Shown: one piece after another, positions 22,345 to 33,735 of the stretch
Layout of the letters: the number at the start of each line of letters is the position of its first letter
Position numbering within the stretch: the stretch's first letter is position 1
Assembly: GCA_009746045.1 (NCBI GenBank)
Contig: RPFO01000104.1
Span: forward strand, 7,244,750-7,308,749
Length of the DNA: 64,000 nt
Source: Mesostigma viride
Taxonomy: Eukaryota; Streptophyta; Mesostigmatophyceae; Mesostigmatales; Mesostigmataceae
Direction of reading: 5' to 3'
The notes under the pieces: generated by a model
Seen by the model: only the letters and a program-made list of their open reading frames with translations
Told to the model about the DNA's origin: nothing
Databases searched by the model: none
Program-made: the position numbers and the translations under genes

Positions 22345-25300
22345 GATGACAGCGATGACGACGCGGTGGAGGGCGGGGAGGATGACGATGGCCAGGGGTT
22401 AGGCGGGAGCCTCCTCCAGGGCCCGCTTGGTGACGGCGGCGGTAGCGGCAGCGTGGCAGCGCTCAACGGCGGCCTGGCCAATGGTCCCGGCGCCCTCGCG
22501 CTGCGCGGTGGCAACGGCGATGACGAGGATGAAGAGATGGAGATCGAGGCCATACGTGCGGGTGCAGAGGGGGGCGGAGCGGCAGGGATGGGCGCGGTGC
22601 TGGCATCTGTAGAGCGCAACGCGGGGTATGCAAAGAAGAAGAGGCGGAGGGGTAACCGGGATGGCCGCGAGAGGGTGGACCTGCTCTCCATGGGTGGCCT
22701 CCAGTCTCCCGGTAGCCTGGCCGCGCTGGGCATGCGGCGGCCGCGGATATTGCTGCATGGGGCGGAAGGCGCGGGGCAGGTGGGTGGGGTGGGAATGCAC
22801 GCTCTGCTTGACCACTTTTGGTTGGTCGCTTTCCCAGCCGTACTTGGTGGATGATTTGTATTGGATTGCTCTTGTTCTCTCCTACTAGTATATGATTTCT
22901 CATGCATGAGCTCCCTTCCGCCCACTGCGGCACCAGCACCTACTCTTAGCTCTCTTGTCAGAGAAGAAAAGGCGCTTCTGTTTCGCACCTCTGTTTGGCT
23001 CTTCTGTCTGGCTTCCATGTTCGGCGCTTATGTTTGGCTTTCATGTTTGGCGCCTATATTTTGCTCTCATGTTTGGCGCTTGGCGCTTATGGCTTTCATG
23101 TGTGGCGCTTATGTTTAGCTCTTCTATCTCGTACGTGACCGCCCTGTTGCCCCCCGCAGGGCTACCTTGCCCCCGCTGCTCTCATCATGCTCTCGTTATT
23201 ATCTGTTCACGCTCGCTCACATTTGGTCGCTCCTGTTGGATCCCTCCTCTGCCACCATGCCGCAGGGCTACCTGGCCCCCGCTGCTCTCATCATGCTCTC
23301 GTTATTATCTGTTCACGCTCGCTCACATTTGGTCGCTCCTGTTGGATCCCTCCTCTGCCACCATGCCGCAGGGCTACCTTGCCCCCGCTGCTCTCATCAT
23401 GCTCTCGTTATTATCTGTTCACGCTCGCTCACATTTGGTCGCTCCTGTTGGATCCCTCCTCTGCCACCATGCCGCAGGGCTACCTGGCCCCCGCGCTTCT
23501 GCACGCACTGGAGCAGCTGCCCTGCCAGGCGCTGGGCCTGCCCTCGCTTCTGTCGGACGTCTCAGCCAAGACGCCCGAGGAGGCGCTGGTGCATGCGCTG
23601 GGGGAGGCGCGCCGCAACACGCCAGGGGTGCTCTACCTGCCCCACATCCAGCTGTGGTGGGACACGGTGCGTGCGCTAGTGGGAGCGTGGAAGATGGGGT
23701 TTGTGGGAGCGTGCGGTGGTCACAAATGCATGGGGTGGTGGGCAGCTCATGCGTGTGGGGAGGGGGATGCATCGGCGTGAGATGGTGGTCGCGGTTGGTG
23801 CAGTGTGCATGTGCATATGCGCTTGTGTTCATGCTTGGTGCATGCATGTGTTTGTCTTGGTGGTTGGGGGATTGGATTGGGTGGGAGCAAACAATCATGC
23901 ATGTGGTTGCCCATGACCAGAAAATCAACATGTGCAGTCTAGGCTGTCACGAGGGCTACCCTCTCCAATAAGGGGTCGCTGTGCCAAGCTTTAGGTGCCA
24001 AGGGGGCGCATACATGCCACACCTCGGCAGTTTCTGACACACACACACACACGGTGTGGCTTGGAGAGCCCTTGGTTGTTTCTAATAATAGTAACATCAC
24101 TAGTAATATCAAACTATCTCTTACAGTTTCTTGTGCGGCGACCCCGATGCTTGCCCATGCGTGCCACTTGCCGCTGCATCGGTGTCACCCTCCGCCCGTT
24201 TACCCCCTCCCCATGCTTCCGCCAACGGGGTGACCGCGGCTCCCCATTCCCCCCCAAAATAGCTGACTGATGCCTGCACCAAGGTCATTCTCCCCCCCTC
24301 GCCCTGCCCCCCCTTCACCCTTGCCCTGCCCCCCTTCACCCTCGCCCTGCCCCGCTTTACCCTCGCCCTGGCCCCTTCACCCTCGCCCTGCGCCCCTTCA
24401 CCCTTGCCCTGCCCCCCTTTACCCTCGTCTACTCCTTGTCCCCCCAGGCGCACGACTCACTGCGCGCGACACTGTGGATGCTGCTGGCGGAGCTTCCCCC
24501 CTCGCTGCCCCTGCTGCTGCTGGCCACGAGCGACCTGCCGGTGGAGGAGCTGCCAAGCGAGGTGACCGCCCTCTTCGAGGGGTGCAAGTACGTGAATTTT
24601 ATGGTCATGATTGTGGAGGTGAGGGCTTTTGCAAGTGAACTTGTGCACATTGGGGTGGGTGGGTGGGTGGGTGGGTGGGTGGGTGGGTGGGTGGGTGGGT
24701 GGGTGGTGGGTGGGTGGGTGGGTGGGTGGGTGGGTGGGTGGGTGGGTGGGTGGGTGGGTGGGTGGGTGGGTGGGTGGGTGGGTGGGTGGGTGGGTGGGTG
24801 GGTGGGTGGGTGGGTGGGTGGGTGGGTGGGTGGGTGGGTGGGTGGGTGGGTGGGTGGGTGGGTGGGTGGGTGGGTGGGTGGGTGGGTGGGTGGGTGGGTG
24901 GGTGGGTGGGTGGAGGGAACATGTGCGTGTGTCGTGGGAGGGGCAAGAGAAGGCTGCAACTTGCACGTACGTTTTGGGTGGGGGTGGAAAAAGGAGGGCC
25001 AGATGCAAGCGTGCGCGAGCAAAAAAGAGCTGAAGGTGGCGTTTTCTATCATCCTTTGCGGTGGGTGTGGGCGTGCTGGATGGTATGGTGAGTACAGGTG
25101 ACAAGTCTGTTCTCCCGTGCAGTCCTTAGCTGATCTCTGCATCTTTTTTATCAAAAAATGGCATCCATTTCTTCTCTGTGCGTCTGCTTGTCAGACTTAA
25201 TTGTTTATCCATTGTGGTTGACCTCCTGCGACATGGAATCGCTCCCTCTCCCCCTGCCTCTCCTGCTCATGGAATATCCCCCCCACCCCCACCCCGCCAG

Positions 25301-27219
25301 CTTTGAGGTCCCGCGGCCCACCCCTGCCGAAACAGTGGAGTACTTCTCGCTCCTGCTGTCCACTGCAACGGGTGTGTACATCCGCAACCTCAAGCGCAAG
25401 GCAGCGCTGGAGGCCGCACAAGGGGCCGACACGCAGGCGCTGGAGGAGGCGAAGAGGCGGCGGCGGCAGCAGCCACCGCCACTGGCCAAGGCGCCCGTGG
25501 TCCCTGTGGGGCCGAGCGAAGAGGAGCTCAGGGCGCGCGCGGCGGCCGATGAGCTGGCACTCCGGCAGCTGCGGATGTTCCTCCGTGACGTGTGCAACCG
25601 GTAAGTGCAACCGCTGTCAGCGAGTGCAAGAAAAGAAGCGCGGAAAAGTGCCTCCGGTATAAAGCGGTTGGCAAAGTGCCACCGGTAACGGAAGGGAGTT
25701 TGTGCAACCGCTACGGGAGTTGTCGCGGTTGCAACCTGTATGCAAGGGGTGGTGGTGTTAACTAGTGAGAGTGGGGTGGTGTGCAAAAAATACTACGTAC
25801 GTGATGGGAGCAGCATGAGTCACGCCAAGTAACAGCCCATGGGCACTGTCAGGGTGAGCAAGCGCCAACAGTAGCTGGCACCGTGACGCGCGCAACCAGT
25901 AACGTAAGGTTGCTGTGTGGCGGCACCAGTAGCAGGGCGTAGGGACTGACGCGGCTCATCCCATGATGGCCCCATCGTTGCTGTTGTCGACGTGGCCAGA
26001 CACGCGCGGTCTCGGTCACTGGCCTCTTGGGGCCAATTTGCACGATGGCTACCACGGGGTTCATGAAGCTCACGGCGATTGACTTGGCGGCCAGACAAGT
26101 GATCTAGAGCACTGCACCTTCTGAGGCCATGCGGACTTGTGGCTACTGGCATCCTACTTTGGCTGTGTTTATGCGGCATCCCTGGAGGGTCTTCCTTTCT
26201 CCGCACCGGTGCCGGTGGAGATCATTGTCCTTAAAACCTGTATGCTACGGCATGGCTCATGTCTGCTGGCACGCCCATCCCTCCTCTACCCCACTTCCCC
26301 CCTCTCTTCAGCCCCTCCTCTTTCCCGATTCCCTCCCCCCCCCCCCCCCTTTTCACCCTCTTCTCCCCCAGGGTGCTCCTTTTTCGCACTTGTCTTTTCT
26401 CTGCTGCATTCCCCCGCCACCTCTTTTCTTATGCCGCCTCACCCCCCCCACCTTTTCCCCCTTCCACCCCCTTACCCCCTTCCACCCCCTTACCCCCCAC
26501 CTCTGCCTACCCCCCCCCCGCAGCCTGCTCATGGGCCGTCGCTGGCGCATGTTCGCGGTGCCCTTGACCGAGGAGGTCGCCCCTGGCTTCTCCAAGCACG
26601 TGTCACGCCCCATGGACCTGTCCACGCTGCTGCGGCGACTGGACGAGGGGGCCATCACGAGCTGCGACGCGTTTCTGCAGGATGTGCATGCGATCGTGAT
26701 TGGCGTCAAGGTGCGCGAGGCTACGATTAAGTTATAGTGCTTCGTTCATGGGAGGATGGTTGCCTAGCCAAGCTTTTGGGAGGGGTGGTCGGCATCAAGG
26801 TGCGCGACATGAAGTTGTAGTGCTTCGTAAGGTTATGGAAGAAGGGTTGCCTATCCAAGATGTTGGGAGGAGTGGTCGGCATTACGGTGCGTGATATATA
26901 ATGGGACAGTTTGTGATGAGGGTAGTGGGGCCTGTAGCTTCGCAAGCCAACCTCTTTACGGTGGCTGGATGCCTGCGTTGTCGGCGGGGACGGATGAGGG
27001 GTGAGGCGGATTGGGACGGTGGGAAGCGCGGCGGACGCATAGGGGGTGCGATGGCGAGACTGGAGGGTGCATGTAGGGGATGAGCGCAGGAGGGAGGCAC
27101 GTGTAGTTGGTGAAGATAGGTAGCGCATGTGGGGTAATGTTTAGGACAGGCATGAGGCGGGCTAGCGCAGGGTGATCCACGCACACATACCCAGACATAC
27201 ACACTCGCGCACGGACACA

Positions 27220-27251
<32 letters not shown>

Positions 27252-28583
27252 CATACACAGCGCGCTCATACATACACTGTAGCCCACCCTTATACGTGCC
27301 CACAGGAGTACTATAGCGCCGACGACCCGGAGGCCTCGCGCGTGATCAGCCGCGCGTGCGCCCTCGAGGACACGGCCGCGCTCATGCTGGCACGCGTCAA
27401 CCCGCAGCTGCGCGCCGCGTGCGACGAGATCACGGCGAGGGGTGCGGGGGGGATTCTCGCCGCGGCATGCCCGCAGCCGTCGGCCAACCCCGGGGGAGGG
27501 TCCCGGCGGGTGGCGGATGCCAGCGGCCACGCGCAGCATCCGCAGCAGCCGGCGGTGCGCACGAGCCGGCGGCTGCGAGGCCAAGCGGTGGAGCTGGTGG
27601 TGGACATCAACCCCGAGGACTTGCTGCGGCGCGCCACATCCGTCAGCGCCCGCCGCGGGGGAGGGGGGAGCGCCGTCTCTGAGGACGAGGGAGGGGCGTT
27701 GGTGGGGCAGGCCAGGGAGGACGGCGGTGGTGTTGCGGCGCCCAGTAGCTGTGATGGCGAGGGGGGCGGCGCCGGGTCGCCCTCGGAGGCCATGGACGTG
27801 GATGGGGCGGAGAACGGGGCGTGGCCAGCAAGGCATGGGCCAGGGGCACGGCCAGGGAGCGCTGGGCTAACCAGCGCAGGGATGGAGGGGCCGGAGGCCG
27901 GGGCACGGGTTGAGGGGGAGGGGTATGTGGCTCGATTGGAGGATGGTGGCGCTGCGGCTGGCAAGGTTGGGGTTGGTGGTGCACTGGAGGCATGCGCCGC
28001 TGGGGGGGCAGCGGCAGTGGCTGCTGGATTGGGGAGGGATGGACAGAATGGTGGTAGTGGCGAGCAGGCGAGGTTGGGCGCTGGCGGGCTGGTTGCGGGT
28101 GACAGGAGTAGTGGGGGTCCTTTGTTGGAGGCGGGCACAAACGGGGTGCATGCAGGTGCCCCGAGTGCTCAAGGGCTTGCCAAAGGCGTTGCCCATACTG
28201 TGGCTGGGGGGGCAGGGCCGTCAGAGCCGCGTGAGGGTGTGGATGATGTTGAGGGCGGGGACTGTGCTGCAGCAACGGCCCAGGGTGCTTTGTCATTGGC
28301 ACGACCAGCACCGCCTCCGTCACTGTCGCAGGAAGAGTTGGGTCGAAAGGAGCGCGCGTTTGCGGAGCGGCTGCCAGGGATTGCGCGACGGCTGGAGCAG
28401 GAGGCCCGTGGGTTGCTGCTGCCGGATCTGGAGATGGTGCACGCTGAGCTGGCGCGGCTGATCAGCAGCCATCAAGGGAATGCTGGCGACTGCGATGCGT
28501 TGCTGCGGGACTTGGAGGCGTTCAGTAGTAAGGAGATGGTGGTGTCCAGGCGTCTGGGCCGTGCATACTGCGGCGATGCTTGA
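15831..28583 (+). CDS. ATAD2: ATAD2/Yta7-like AAA-ATPase with bromodomain
   Basis: Eleven exons join in phase: 15831-16001, 16559-16654, 17384-19917, 20616-20885, 21411-21654, 21997-22779, 23478-23666, 24448-24587 (donor could be 24581), 25301-25600, 26524-26710 and 27306-28583 (stop), giving about 2063 residues. The N-terminal 890 residues are acidic and low in complexity, with RYALRR-type and DPVLRE-type repeats. AAA domain 1 has Walker A GPPGTGKT (about 915-922), Walker B IIFFDEID, sensor GATNR and arginine finger RRPGRFDRE. Domain 2 (about 1350-1480) is degenerate, with HGAEGAGQ in place of a P-loop, as usual in this family. The bromodomain spans exons 10-11 ([18 protein letters not shown], then RACALEDTA). 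Family members are nuclear hexamers that act on histones H3-H4 and open chromatin. The ATG is chosen because [13 protein letters not shown] opens the first exon; an upstream exon cannot be excluded. The C-terminal 400 residues are Gly/Ala-rich and not conserved to my eye. Confidence 0.93.
20245..20555. repeat. 37-bp minisatellite, about 8 copies
   Basis: Unit begins ccttgcttccttttggggt and continues with cgattgtagctgtaacg. Successive copies are 37 bases apart (for example 20286 and 20323). It lies in the intron between exons 3 and 4 of the ATAD2-like gene, ending about 60 bases before the acceptor. Frames across it give a repeating GSKGVTAT peptide on -, an artefact of the period. Confidence 0.93.
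23160..23477. repeat. Three 106-bp tandem units carrying copies of a splice acceptor and exon start
   Basis: Copies begin at 23160, 23266 and 23372, exactly 106 apart, and the authentic exon begins at 23478 with the same bases. Each unit starts right after gccgcag or cccgcag and opens with ggctacct(t/g)gcccccgc, the first 17 or so bases of exon 7 of the ATAD2-like gene, then continues with shared intron-like sequence. The array therefore presents three extra potential acceptors. Because 106 is not a multiple of three, use of an upstream copy would shift or stop the frame. Confidence 0.93.
24653..24912. repeat. (GGGT)n microsatellite, about 255 bp
   Basis: Nearly pure GGGT with one GGT slip near 24703, in the intron between exons 8 and 9 of the ATAD2-like gene. 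The G-runs could form G-quadruplexes in the transcript. The GWVGGWVGG and THPPTHPP frames here are repeat artefacts. Confidence 0.97.
27212..27252. repeat. (AC)n(AG)n microsatellite
   Basis: Short AC then AG dinucleotide run about 55 bases upstream of the last-exon acceptor (27305) of the ATAD2-like gene. Confidence 0.9.
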
Positions 28584-29108
28584 TGATGTGTAGTAGCGAC
28601 ATCGGTAGGGCTCCTCAGGGTGTTAGCCTTTCTGTGGGAGGTTGGCATGCCACAGATGCAGCCTGCATGTGCGGTGATGAAGTTGTAATGTTGTCTTTTA
28701 TTGATCATGTGCGATCTGCCGCAAGCTTATGTGAAGGGTTACGGCTGGCCATAGACCATTTGCCCATATTTCCAATCATTTATTTGATTTATTCATGCAA
28801 GTCCCTGGATGTGGGTTTAGGGTTAAGAGTTCAGGGTTTAGGGGGTAGCCAGCCTAACTGTGTTTAGCCAGCCTAACTGTGTTCCGCCAGCCTGCAAGAC
28901 ACGTATTCCTAGGTATGGTATGGAAAATGTTGGACTACTGCATGTAGCAAATCCTGGAAGCAATAACGCACACTCCTCTTTTTTTTTAATTTGCAAGCTA
29001 GCGGGCATGTGTGGATTAATGAATATCGCACGCATTAATCCGCATTAATCAGCATTAATCCGCACGTGACTGTGTCACATGGGTGCCAATACAAAGTCCT
29101 AGAACCCC
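28584..29108. other. 3' flank of the ATAD2-like gene, with small telomere-like patch
   Basis: After the stop there is a TGTAA at about 28684, a plausible polyadenylation signal. At 28814-28845 the sequence runs gggtttagggttaag then cagggtttaggg, a degenerate TTTAGGG patch. Around 28850-28885 a 17-base segment (agccagcctaactgtgt) is duplicated, and at 29020-29062 gcattaatc is repeated. No gene is seen. Confidence 0.5.
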
Positions 29109-29170
29109 TATCAAGGAGACAACGAGCGCAGGCCAGAAATCAGGAGAATCCGGACATCCATGGTAACTCA
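29109..29170 (-). mobile_element. Terminal fragment of a Penelope-like element
   Basis: Read on -, this matches the last bases of the Penelope-like element at 40030-40082: the end motif (tatcaaggagacaac on +) followed by the complement of ccggattctcc(cga)tttctgg. Only the terminus is present; beyond about 29150 similarity is lost. Confidence 0.7.
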
Positions 29171-29356
29171 TCATCCACCATGGTAACTCATCATCCATCT
29201 CATGAACTCGGCACAAATCCGGCCACGAGGTAGCCATGGCTGTCGGAGCTCATAACTTTCACGTTTGAGCACCGAATTTAGCCGTGAATATCACTATCGC
29301 TTCGTCTTTCTAAGACGCACATGCTGATATAATTTTCTGAATCTAAAACGCAATAT

Positions 29357-30714
29357 ATGGCAAACAAACGCGCCCCGACGCAACGCAGCCTGGCGGCCGC
29401 GCTCGGCAATGACAATACGTCTGCAGCTCCGGCTGCAGCTTCGCCATCAGGTCCGGCAGGCGGCGATGACACTAGTCGTGCACTGGTGGTCGTCCCGCAA
29501 CCCCCCGGGCTTAACGCCTCGCCATCTGCATCGCCTGACCATAAGCGCACCCGCCCAGCCGACGACACAGGAGGGTCTTCACGCCCCCAATACACAGAAC
29601 CGAGCTTTCGTCCCCGGCCTTTCAAGGTCGCAGATTACGACTGGGCCACCATTTCTCCGACCGATGCTATGCGCTGCATCTTCTTCGGGGATTACGCTTC
29701 GCTTAACGACCTGTGCCTCCATCTCTACTCCACCAACCGCCTCCTCGCCCCGGACGGCAGCCGCGTGGGCAACATCTACCATCTGATCGGCGGCTTCCGC
29801 CCCCATCTCCAGCACGCCATCCTCAACTCCCTTCTCCAGCGCTCTGACGCCGAGATCTGGGCTTCACCCCTTTCCGTCCCCACCCTCCGCTCCATCCTCA
29901 CGGAAGCCTTTCAGCAGCACGTGACCCCCCTTGCTGCCGACATAGCAGCAATCGGCGGCACGCTGACTGCTGAACTTCCTCACATTTCCACCGCCGCCGC
30001 CTCCACCTCCACTGCCATTTCCGCCTCCACTGCCGACATCAAAGCCCAGCTCCTTGACCTCGACCAACGCCTTCAAGCCACCGCCACCGCCCTTGAGAGC
30101 TTGCATGACACCGCCGGCCTCACCGCCCAGGCGGTGAAGGACATCGCCGCCCAGCCGGCGCCTGCTGGCTCGGCGGGCGATGCTCCCTCCACCTGGGCGG
30201 ACTTGCTTAAGCAGCACACCACCTCCACCACCTCCACCATCTCGGCACAACTCAAGCAACAAGCCCTCGACCTTCGCGAGGAAGCCGACATCGCCCGGCG
30301 CAGCCACAATGTCATCGTCAAGCACTTCGACCAGCTGGCAGGTGAGACCTCCACGAGCCTTCTTGAGGCATTTAAGCGCGCCATTCTTGCCCCCATGTTA
30401 CTCACTGGTGAGCTGGACATGTCGGCTGTCCGCCTCCCCCGCGCGCGGGGAAGGCTGGCCCGGCACCCGTGCTCCTCACCTTTAAGTACATGGCGGACAA
30501 GCTGGCGTTCCTTAAATGCCGCAAGAAGCTCTCGGAGACTCGCTTCACGCTGGACGACGACTTGACCCTGGCCCAGCAACAGCGGCGACGCGAGCTATGG
30601 CCGACCTACCTTCAGCTCCGGCAGAGCGCAAGGGGGAAGCCGGTATACTGGAGGGGGGCGGTCATCCACGTTGACCACAAGCCCTGGCAGCCCCCTCCTG
30701 CCACCTCAGACTAG
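29357..30714 (+). mobile_element. L1-like LINE ORF1 protein, copy 1, broken by one frameshift
   Basis: The frame from 29357 gives an Ala/Pro/Thr-rich N-terminus, a conserved block (YDWATISPTDAMRCIFFGDY), a Ser/Thr-Ala helical stretch and an RNA-binding-type region (RRSHNVIVKHFDQL...MSAVRLPRARG). Around 30450 the frame is lost; the rest (LTFKYMADKLAFLKCRKKL, then RRRELWPTYLQLR...GKPVYWRGAVIHVD) continues in another frame to 30714. The second copy at 44820 has one extra T at the matching place, so this copy carries a one-base deletion. The arrangement fits ORF1p of L1-clade LINEs (RRM plus C-terminal domain), which coats the element RNA. No reverse-transcriptase ORF follows; the 3' tail begins at once. 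Confidence 0.7.
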
Positions 30715-30715
30715 G

Positions 30716-32515
30716 AATATATATTAATAATATAATTACTTACAGCAGAGTGAAATCACTCAAACCAAAGCAAACGCCCAGCTATAAACCTCTATACAGA
30801 GCCATGTCAAACAGTGTGAGCCAGTACGGCAATACGGCAATACGGCAAAACCTCGGCGTATTGCGTATTGCCGTATTATACGCGTATTATACGCGTATTA
30901 TACGCCAAAAAAAAAAAGTGTTTTTTTGACCGGAAAAGTGGATTTTCAACTAGGATAAAATATTCTAAGGTGTTTATCCCATGGGCGTGCCTCTCAAAAA
31001 CTCTAGCTAATGTCTCAATCTTGATGAAAAACAATACAATGCACGTAGAGGTCGCCGGTAGCCGTTTGACACTCACTTGGTTGTCTCATCAATTGTATGA
31101 AGTGTAATTAATTAATTAATTAGTTAATTATCACGTGACTGCGTCACGTGGGTGCCAATACAAAGTAGAGGAACCTTCAACCCCTGTACACAATGAGAGG
31201 GAGGGAGGGCGCCCTAGCTTCTCTCACTGCCACCGCCCACCAGTCGGTGGGCAGGCCACATCGAGCGCTCTATCCACATCACGGGGCCGGGGCGCATCAC
31301 TGTGGGACAACCATTATTAACGATACCAGAGGTAGGCTGAAGCATAGCTGATGCTGTACAAGAAAGGTGAAGTGGGCTCAACGGGCGTCTGCTAAGGCAT
31401 AAGCAAATGGCCACGCTGAGCCATGGCTGGGCTAATGTGATTGCGTTCATGCCACTCTAAACCGTTGGGGCTACTCTAAGCCGTTGGGGCTAGATCAGTA
31501 TACTATGCTCGAGAAATGCATGGCAAGTCATGCTATAATGTAAAAGCTATGTCGATTGCCCTCTTCTAGACAGCTGGCTAGAATCTATTCTGGGGGAGCC
31601 CTAGGGGGTGTCGACAGTTTGTTGTTTACATAAAGGTCATGAAGTGTGATACTCATCCACTGCATGGTATATAGATTGCTAATTGAACTAATTCCTTATT
31701 ACAACCATGAACTTATTGATAGGTATACGATTCGACCCAAAACCTTGATACAGTATGCAATAAAACGTGAACAGGATAGCACATACCAGATCAAAACCGC
31801 AGATTAATTACCTTCCTTGCTGGAGCTAGCCGGATGCCCACCTCATCGATGTAGCTGCGAGCCGCTTTCCTGGCCGTCGTCGCCAATAAAACATGTCAGC
31901 AATATATTTTACACATCTATCCGCGTACAAACGTATCGACTTATTTCCCGCCTAGTAACAGTTAGCACATGCACGGCGACCGACCTGGTCGCTGATCAAA
32001 CGAGGTTGCTGCACCGAGCATAGGGTCGAGACATATCTGCGCACACCCAGGCGTTGCCTGCCAATGATATACGCTGTTTAGGACCTATGGATCATGCCTG
32101 CAAAATTGCAGTTCAAAATGTCAAGCCATGCTCCCATACCAGTCAGATTTCTGCACCTCCATGGCCGCGGAGGTCAACTATCATATTTATGCAAGTCGGT
32201 CTCGTTTTGCCATCGTTTACCCACGCCGTCAACTGGCAGAGATGACAAGCGGGACCAACCGTAGGCCCGTACTCCCCAAGTACGGTTCAGGCTGCGTACC
32301 TGCCTAGGTCAGCAACGCCAAAACTAGCTCTGGCGCCAAATTCCGGAGCCGGGCGCCGTATAAGACGCGAAAAATACGTATTATGCGCCGTATTTGCGTT
32401 GAGAACGCAATACGGCGTATTTCTAGTACGTTAGTACGCCAAACCTCGCCGTATTGTATAATACGGCGTATTTACCGTATTATACGGCGTATTGGCGTAC
32501 GCTGATGTCAAATCT
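30716..32515. other. Non-coding stretch bounded by CGTATTATACG-type palindromic clusters
   Basis: Clusters of cgtattatacg, aatacggc and related palindromic pieces lie at 30824-30906 and 32354-32502, sharing AAACCTCG(G/C)CGTATTG in the same orientation. Between them are an AT repeat (taattaattaattaattag, about 31107) and a block at 31132-31172 (cacgtgactgcgtcacgtgg then gtgccaatacaaagt) that also occurs at 29063-29100. No gene is seen. It may be a non-autonomous element, but that is inference. Confidence 0.4.
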
Positions 32516-33139
32516 CTATACTACGATAAGACCAATGGAAACTCCTAACGGGAGGAACCTAATAGCCCTGCTGCACCGCAAAATCAGCCCGCGTACGGCG
32601 GAGCATGATGTCAGCCATGGCCCTCGGGAGTCAGCGCCACCGACAAGCGCTGACGCCAATATGACGTCCAGGTCCGCGCCGACCATGAGGCCCGCTGGCC
32701 CTCCAGGTACGTCCAGCCGGTCCTCCCGGAGCCGGCAACACTCCTTGAAGAAGGCGGAGGTCAGGGGCCCCATGGCCCCAAACTCCTCCAGGACAAAGGG
32801 CACCACACGATGGTGCCCGACGTCGCCGTAGGCCAGGAGCTTGGCCCGCTCCGCCCGGTCCGCCGTGTAAGTAACCTGCCGTGAGGGAGGCCCCAGCCAC
32901 GTGGCTAAGAGCCAAGGGCCGCGCCACCGAAACGTCGATAAGCAGATGCCGGCCACCCCCCTCAAAGTCCAGCACCACGATGTCAGGCCGGTGGTTGGGG
33001 GAATAGAAGGCAGCGCCATCCGCGCATCCTCGGACCGGATGTTCGCGTGGGGGAAAACCGACCGAATCATGGCGAGCACCACCGTCAGGAGGACAGTGTG
33101 CAAATACAAATACCAATTCTGATTCTGTTGGCCCCCCAT
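32516..33139 (-). mobile_element. Frameshifted LINE fragment with restriction-like endonuclease-type region
   Basis: On - two overlapping frames together give RPDIVVLDFEGGGRHLLIDV then SVARPLALSHVAGASLTAGY, shifting near 32885 to TADRAERAKLLAYGD and then VVPFVLEEFGAMGP. The PD, a later D in LLIDV, and the ERAKLLAYGD plus VPFVLEEFG pattern fit the C-terminal restriction-like (PD-(D/E)XK) nuclease of R2/NeSL-type LINE polymerases. This identification rests on memory of family patterns and is moderate. The reverse transcriptase is absent, so this is a dead fragment. Confidence 0.45.
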
Positions 33140-33149
33140 GCAGGAAAGG

Positions 33150-33590
33150 AAACTAGGAATATATATACCAGTAGTGTAGATTAGTAAGGCTTAGCCTAGC
33201 ATGTGGCCCCGCGCATGTGCGCCCATAATGGCCCCCATGGATGATGCCTTCAACATTTAGCCATGCTTTGTCTATAATGGGACCCCCATGGATGTTGCAT
33301 TAAGAATTTAGCCATGCTATGCCATGCAGAGAGATGCTCTCTGTCGAGAAGCCATGCCCTAGCTCTTGTATAGCCATGATGATCTTCCCCCACATGACAT
33401 ACTCCCCCTTAGCTGGGCATAGTGTGAAGATCATGAGGGTGCCGGTGCCCTTGAGGCACCTAGAGCAAGTGCTGCTTACATTCCACTCTTGCAGGAAGTA
33501 GCCTAGAATGTATTAAAAGCCATATGCCCCTTCTCAGGGATATGTGCTACATTGACTCCCAACGGAGTGATGTTGATAATTAATTAATGG
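33150..33590 (+). mobile_element. LINE 3' tail, copy 1
   Basis: Starts taggaatatata, as after ORF1 copy 1, and shares long stretches with 45085-45590: gcccataatggcccccatgg, aagaatttagccatg, gctcccaacgg-type end, and final ttaattaatggtaactcg. It joins directly to the - strand nuclease fragment on its left, so this is a chimeric junction. Confidence 0.65.
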
Positions 33591-33599
33591 TAACTCGGT

Positions 33600-33735
33600 C
33601 GAAGATTACGACTGGGCCAACCCGTCTCCGACCGATGCTCTGCGATGTGCACATCTTCTTCGGGGACTACGCTTCGCTTTACGACCTGTGCCTCCATCTC
33701 CACGACAACAATCGCCTCATCCTCCACATCACCTA
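33600..33735 (+). mobile_element. Fragment of LINE ORF1, conserved block only
   Basis: Reads gaagattacgactgggcc then ttcggggactacgcttcgct, matching ORF1 copy 1 at 29632-29740 (YDWA...IFFGDYAS...LCLHL) with substitutions and frame breaks. It follows directly on a LINE 3' tail. Confidence 0.7.

Noticed and set aside
22955-23971. 338-codon + strand frame across the 106-bp array
   Set aside because: It crosses the intron and reads exon 7 in a frame other than the AAA domain; the 106-bp units shift it from copy to copy.
24429-25154. Open frames of THPP and GWVGG repeats, also at 60409-61004
   Set aside because: Products of GGGT/GGAT microsatellites; no codon bias, no motif, and the first lies between two phased exons.
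28584-28850. Chromosome end because of TTTAGGG-like bases
   Set aside because: Only a few degenerate units, internal to the window with genes and elements on both sides.
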